Shown here one piece after another: positions 58,788 through 64,000 of a stretch of DNA of 64,000 nt. A program made the position numbers and the translations under genes. The notes below the pieces were generated by a model. The model worked only from the letters and a program-made list of their open reading frames with translations, searched no databases and was not told where the DNA came from. Source of the stretch: Chlorocebus sabaeus (Eukaryota > Chordata > Mammalia > Primates > Cercopithecidae); the NCBI RefSeq assembly GCF_047675955.1, contig NC_132912.1:80996382-81060381 (forward strand), given 5' to 3'. Positions within the stretch are counted from its first letter, which is position 1. Each line of letters begins with the position of its first letter.

Positions 58788-59142
58788 TGTATTAGTCTGT
58801 TTTCACACTGCTGATGAAGATATACCCTAGACTGTGCAATTTACAAAAGAAAGAGGCTTGCTGGACTTACAGTTCCACATGGCTGGGGAGGCCTCCCAGT
58901 TATGATGACAGGTGAAAGGCACATCTCACACAGCGGCAGACAAGAGAGAGCTTGTGCTGGGAAATTCCCATTTTTAAAACCATTAGATCGCATGAGACTC
59001 ATTCACTATCATGAGAACAGCACAGGAAAGACCCGCCCCCATAATTCAATCACCTGCCACCAGGTTCCTCCCACGACATGTGGGGATTGTGGGAGTGACA
59101 ATTTCAGATGAGATTTGGGTGGGGACACAGCCAAACCTATCA
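58788..59142 (-). mobile_element. THE1 LTR, solitary, with perfect 5-bp target duplication
   Basis: 'tgtattagtctgttttcac' to 'cagccaaacctatca' in reverse. It keeps 'cacatggctggggaggcc' and 'cctgccaccaggttcctcc'. The flanks gggtc (58783-58787) and gggtc (59143-59147) are identical. Confidence 0.95.
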
Positions 59143-60105
59143 GGGTCTGCCACTTTGGCAAAGGTTGTTCTGGCATCAAACAGGAAGGTCTTTTTAACAA
59201 GTTTTGTCCAGATAAATTCATTATTTATACTGAGTCAACTAATTTAATAGAGATACCTCTTTAAGTCAGATACATCTGGATTATTAACCTTTTAACTGGT
59301 TGGAGTACAACATTGAATTGTTATGTTTCAATTGTCACAGCCCCCCATTGACCTATGTTGACCTATGTTGAACCTCCGTTTCATGCTGGATAGCAGATCC
59401 CTTAATGACATCTTAGGAAAATTTTACAATTTCCTGGGCACTTTGATTATTGGAAATCTGATCTTTTTTAAATTCTAAACTCATATCTGATTTAACAATT
59501 TCTCTCTATCATAGGAAAGGCTTGTGGCTCCAGGGACTGCAGTGTATATCTGTGTGTCAGGGTAGAGGATGCGTGATGTGACCTTTATTCTACATTTCTC
59601 TCCCTCACATCGGGGGTGAAAATGAACTCAGTTAACCCTTCCTACTCCCCTCTTCTGGGCTCAAACCCTTCATTGTGTTGGAACAGAGACGAGGGAGGAA
59701 GAGGACTAGAGTTCCTTATTTAACTGACTGGTTTTGTTGTTCTGTCTGTTAGTTGTTGATACTTCTCTGTCCAACACTGACTGCCTGATCACTGATGCTC
59801 ACTGGATGTCGAGTGTCTAAATTTTCGATGTCATGGGGGTAGAGGCTCCAAGGGGGAAGCCTCCCTGGGGCTGGTTCCTTGGCATTTGGAGATCTGGCTT
59901 TAGTTCAATCACCCTCAATTTCCCTGCTCCCAGCTCCTGCTCCAGGCCATCCACTTCATATCCTGTTGCTGCTGTGGTTTCCTTCTGTACTTGAGACTCT
60001 GGGTGGCTTCCAGTAAAATGATTTAAGTGTAACTACTTTGAGCAATGTCTATTTGACCCATGATACCTCACACACTTTTTTATCAATTCAGACAGTGAGA
60101 GAAAA
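59143..60105. other. Repeat-poor stretch
   Basis: Only a short repeat of 'gacctatgttga' near 59350 stands out. No coding frame. Confidence 0.4.
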
Positions 60106-61382
60106 GCAGCTTGGAAATTAAAGAAATTGAAAGCAAACACACAGGAAAAGAAGAAGTAAAATTACCTTATATTTGGAGACAACATGATTATCTATTTAGA
60201 AATTCTACAGGATCTACAAAAGAGCTGCTATAATGAATGAGTTCATTAAGGTTTCTGGACACGAGTTCAATATACAAAAACTAGTTATGGTTCTATGTAC
60301 TAAGAATTAGCAATTGCAAATCAAAATATCATTTATAGTAATATCAAAACACAGGAAATACTTAGGAATAAATTTGACAATAGATGTGAAAGACCTGTAC
60401 GTTAAAACTATAGAGCATTGCTGAGATCAATTAAAGAAGATCTTAGTTGAATGGGGAATATATATCATGTTCATGAGTCAAAACATAATATTGTTAAAAC
60501 AACATTCTCTTAAGTAATCTATAGATTCAACACACTCAAATTGCAATTCCAGAAGGATTTTATTTGTAGACATTGACAGATTGATTTTAAAATATATATG
60601 GAAATTCAAGGGGCTTTGAACAGTCAAATCAAATTTAAAAAATAGTAATAAAGTTGAATGGCTATCACTACCTGATTTCAAGGCTTACTATTATAGGTAG
60701 TTACAGTAATCAAAACAATGTGTTACTGGTGTAAAGATAAACAAAAGATCAATGAAGCAAAACAGAGAATCCAGAAATGATCAGTACATAGAAACCTATT
60801 TTTCGTAATGATGCTATGACAAGCAAATTAGGAAACGATGATCTTTTCAAGAAATGTCTCTGCAATAGATATTCATATGCAAAAACAACAAAATAAACAA
60901 ACAAAAAACAGAATGTTGATCTCTACCTCATATCATATATAAAAATCAACTCAAAATGGATTATAAACCCATTGTCAAATCTAAAACTGCCAAACTTCTG
61001 GAGAAAAACATAGGTGAGAAAATCTTTGTGACCAGAGATTTGCAAAATTTTAAATATTATACAAAAGCATGAACTCTAATTATAACAACTGTTAAAAAAA
61101 TGAAAAGATGAGCCACAGATTGGGAAAACATGTTTGTAAAACATATATCAAACAAAGGACATTCACCTAGAATATATGAAGGTATCTTACAACTCAATAA
61201 TAAAAAGAGGGACAACCTAATTAAAAATGGTGGAGATTTAAACATACTCTTCACCAAAGAAGATATAAGGATGGCAAATAAGCACATGTAAAGAGGCTTA
61301 CTGACTTTAGACTTTAGGGAAATGCAAATTATATCCACAGTGAGATACCCCTACACTCTCATATTAGAATGGCTGAAATGGA

Positions 61383-62705
61383 TCTCATTGAAGATGGTGG
61401 CACAATCTGTGTCCGGCATTATCAGAAGAGTCTTTATGTGGACAGTCTCAGGGGCACCTGAAGAGAATTTTGGTCTCGATCCAGAAAAGAGAAAGAGCCA
61501 GTGGTTGCTGAGACAGTAAAAGAGGTGAAAAAAGAACTTATCCCGGTGTGTCCACCCTTACAAAGCCAAACATATACACCACCTGAAGGTCTCCAGAGTC
61601 GTTTGGAATCATGTTAAAGAAGTTTTTGGCTCATTTCTTCCTAGTAATTGGCGAGACATTCCCCTGGAAGATGGTTGTTCACAGTTCAATCTCTTGGCAC
61701 ATTTAGCTGATGACTTGGGTCATGTAGTCCCTAACTCCAGAATCCACCAGTTGTGCAGGATTAGAGATGTTCTTGGTTTCTATAATGTCCCTATTCAAGA
61801 TAGATCTAAATTTTATGAACTCAATGCCAGTAATCTGCCCCCTAATTTGAAAATCACTTGGAGTTACTAAGCTATTCGGAAGAGAAATACATTGAAATCA
61901 TTTTATTCCCCTGAGCAAGGGGGCTTCTTCTTCTTAGATTTTTTTTTTTTTTTCCCTGAGACGGAGTCTCTGTCGCCCAGGCTGGAGTGCAGTGGCGCAA
62001 TTTTGGCTCACTGCAAGCTCCGCCTCCCGGGTTCACGCCATTCTCCTGCCTCAGCCTCCCGAGTAGCTGGGTCTACAGGCACCCGCCACCTCGCCCGGCT
62101 AATTTTTTTGTATTTTTATTAGAGACGGGGTTTCACCGTGTTAGCCAGGATGTTCTCGATCTCCTGACCTCCTGATCCGCCCGCCTCCGCCTCCCAAAGT
62201 GCTGGGATTACAGGCGTGAACCACCGTGTCCGGCCATGGGAGCTGCTTATTAGACTTTTTGATACTTTATCATGTGAAATACTATCAGAACTGTTCTCTA
62301 AATCCACTTTTTCTATAGAGGAATGTATCATGTCTTTTTTCTCATATTATGAATGGATAAAGAATAACAGGATTTTCTATTTTCATATTTGCTGAAATCA
62401 TTTTTTAAATGAAATTGGTCATTAATAATTTCTGACAAACTTTGAGAGGACACTGTCATTAACTTGGATGTAAGACAGGTGGACATTACAAGTTCAGACC
62501 CTTCATAGGCATAAAGTAATAGTTGCAAGAAAATATTTTCATCCTCTTAGGACTCATATCTAAGATAGGTTACTGTATATTGCAAATATACAAATAAACT
62601 TGTATTACATCGATACCTATGAAAGAAACATGAAAGTATGTTGTACATTACTGACCATCCTAGATTACTTTCTTTTGGAATTAAAGGTTTGTTAAAGTGT
62701 TAAAA
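61383..62705 (+). pseudogene. MRPL50P: Processed pseudogene of MRPL50 (mitochondrial ribosomal protein L50)
   Basis: The parent encodes a 39S mitoribosome large-subunit protein of about 158 residues. The copy has a start codon at 61394 (MVAQSVSGIIRRVFMWTVSG) and a matching C-terminus ending PPNLKITWSY with stop at 61868-61870. In between are a 1-base loss near residue 22 with an in-frame stop, and a 2-base loss near 61612 giving tgttaa. The three pieces together cover essentially the whole protein without introns. The 3' UTR follows, split by an AluY (61939-62235), with ATTAAA at 62680-62685 about 20 bases before the end. The flanks at 61368-61382 and 62706-62720 share 'tggctgaaatg', the target duplication in the host L1. 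So this is an L1-mediated retrocopy, untranslatable. I recognise the family from memory of the protein; the copy number suffix is not assigned. Confidence 0.92.
61939..62235 (-). mobile_element. AluY-like element in the pseudogene 3' UTR
   Basis: 'gcaagctccgcctcccggg', 'ccgtgttagccaggatg' and 'gatctcctgacctcctgatc' mark AluY. It carries ~15 T at its left. A 5-base gap ('gagtctctgtcgccc') is present near the tail end. Confidence 0.95.
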
Positions 62706-63121
62706 AGTGGCTGAAATGAAAGCAACTGACTATACCAATTTTGTCTGAGTCTGTGAAGTAACTGGAAGTCTCATACACTGCTGGTGGGAATGTGAAGTGT
62801 TGTTATTGCTTTAGAAAACTATTTAAAAGTTAAGCATACACTTACCATACGCTCCAGTCATTCCACTCTTAGGTACTTATCCAAGAGAAAAAAAAACATA
62901 TGTCCAAACAAAAACTGTGCATAAATATTCATAGTGATTCACTATGTAATAGTCCCAAACTGAAAACAACCCAAGTGGTCCATCAACAGGTGAGTGGGTA
63001 GGCAACTTGTGCTACAGCTACACAATGGAATATTGCTCAGCTGTCACAAGGGATGAACTCTTGATACACATAAGAATATGGATGAATCTCAAAATAATTA
63101 TGCTGAGAGAAGAAATGAAAC

Positions 63122-63919
63122 TATCTTTGCAGATTATAACAGTGAGAGAAGTCTAGCATGGCTGACTCCATCTTGCTTCTAGCTTCACAGGCTGGCTGTC
63201 TTCGCTCACCCCTAAGGATAGACCAAGCTAAGCATTGGAATAATTTAGTTTACAGTGAAACTTTGAAGCAAGGATAATAATAGGTCCCTCCCTAAAATGA
63301 ACCTTCTTCTTGCTCAGGGACTGAAACCACCTTTGTAATACTAATGAAAGTTTACAAGATTAGAGTTATGGGAGGCACCTAAATTCTTCTGAAATGCAGG
63401 TGTACTTAAATGATAACCAGCTATTGTCCCCTAGCTTGATTTTCTATAATCCCTTGCTACTCAAGTCATGTGGTCAGAGGTCACAAGATTTGTTACTTCC
63501 CTTACTGCTCCTATATATAACATCACTATTGTAGAACCTAAGATTGGTCTTTTGAGATGTTTTTTAGACTTTTGCATTCTGGCAACTGACTGACTCCATC
63601 TGGTCCTGGGACTCATGACTCAACTGGTACTGTGGACCTCACTGAGAGATGGATTCAGTGCACAAGCACTATTTTCTACACTCCTATGATTTCATCCTCA
63701 ACCAATCAGAAGCACTCATTCCCTAGGCCCCTGCCCATCAAATCATTTATAAAAACACTAATCTCTGAGTTCTCGGGGAGACCAATTTGAATAATAACTC
63801 CGGTCCTTTTGCATGGCTAGCTCTGCATTAATTAAACTATTTCTTTACTGCAATACCATGATCTCAGTGAATTGGTTTTGTCTGTGCAGAGGGCAAGAAT
63901 AACCCATTAGGGGATTACA
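63122..63919 (+). mobile_element. Solitary ERV LTR (~798 bp) inside L1
   Basis: Begins TATCTTTGCAGATTATAAC (TG decayed to TA) and ends GGGGATTACA. 'atttataaaaacac' (~63746) is TATA-like, and 'aattaaactatttc' (~63829) is the polyadenylation region. Flanks gaaac (63117-63121) and gaaag (63920-63924) look like a target duplication, and the L1 sequence rejoins cleanly when the LTR is removed. Family not assigned. Confidence 0.75.
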
Positions 63920-64000
63920 GAAAGCCAAACAAAACAAGTACATAGTTTATAATTCCATTTATGTAAATTTTTGGAAAATGCAGATGAATCGAGAGTAATA

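Larger units (their letters stand above)
60106..64000 (+). mobile_element. L1M LINE hosting two insertions; runs off the window
   Basis: L1 pieces at 60106-61382, 62706-63121 and 63920-64000. ORF2 marks: 'gaagtaaaattaccttatat', 'atatatggaaattcaagggg', 'tactggtgtaaagataaac', then 'acactgctggtgggaatg' after the pseudogene and 'ataattccatttatgtaaat' after the LTR. No frame is intact. Confidence 0.85.

Noticed and set aside
58788..59142. PRDM9 hotspot motif in the THE1 LTR
   Set aside because: The 13-base degenerate motif is not matched in either orientation as far as I can read.
1..64000. CRISPR arrays, phage, operons, tRNA, snRNA or Y-RNA genes
   Set aside because: No regularly spaced repeats and no recognisable small-RNA gene sequence; the DNA is mammalian.

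Overview
The window is primate, almost certainly human, nuclear DNA. AluJ, AluS and AluY copies, L1P and L1M LINEs, MSTB/THE1/MLT1 MaLR LTRs, MIR and L2 relics, hAT (MER5-type) fossils and long microsatellites occur together in AT-rich sequence. I find no convincing protein-coding gene, RNA gene, CRISPR array or operon. The longest open frames run through repeats (L1, Alu, LTRs) or are short and featureless. All repeat family names are recognised by eye from consensus features, without a database search.

Layout. 0-17 kb: AluJ, an MLT1 LTR with a long GA tract, an Alu-bearing L1M, MIRs, and an L2 interrupted by MSTB, Alu and L1. 17.4-22.2 kb: an L2 split by a rearranged minus-strand L1 that carries two tandem 5' UTRs joined to an L1 3' UTR. 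23.6-24.4 kb: a solitary LTR with an AluS inside. 25-30 kb: MIR and MER5 relics plus a ~455-bp direct duplication. 34-36.6 kb: an L1M 5' region and a complete solitary LTR. 38.8-42.3 kb: a long minus-strand L1M with a younger L1 3' end nested in it. 43.5-48.4 kb: L2, L1M with AluJ, AluY, then a 2.2-kb L1P with a dead ORF2. 51-59 kb: MSTB, MIR, AluS, MaLR and THE1 LTRs and long repeat-poor stretches. 60.1-64 kb: an L1M hosting a processed pseudogene of MRPL50 (itself hit by an AluY) and a second solitary LTR.

No genes work together here. The main content is a readable insertion history: L2/MIR, then hAT and L1M, then MaLR/ERV LTRs, then Alu. Several small local duplications and inverted repeats are not explained by standard transposition. 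Three repeat-poor segments (about 16.85-17.17, 30.65-30.9 and 56.06-56.45 kb) look like candidates for conserved regulatory elements by composition and motif content only. I did not find an undescribed biological system. The most informative items are the MRPL50 retrocopy, the duplicated-5'UTR L1, the ~455-bp and 74-bp duplications, and a 26-bp-arm hairpin near 27.87 kb.
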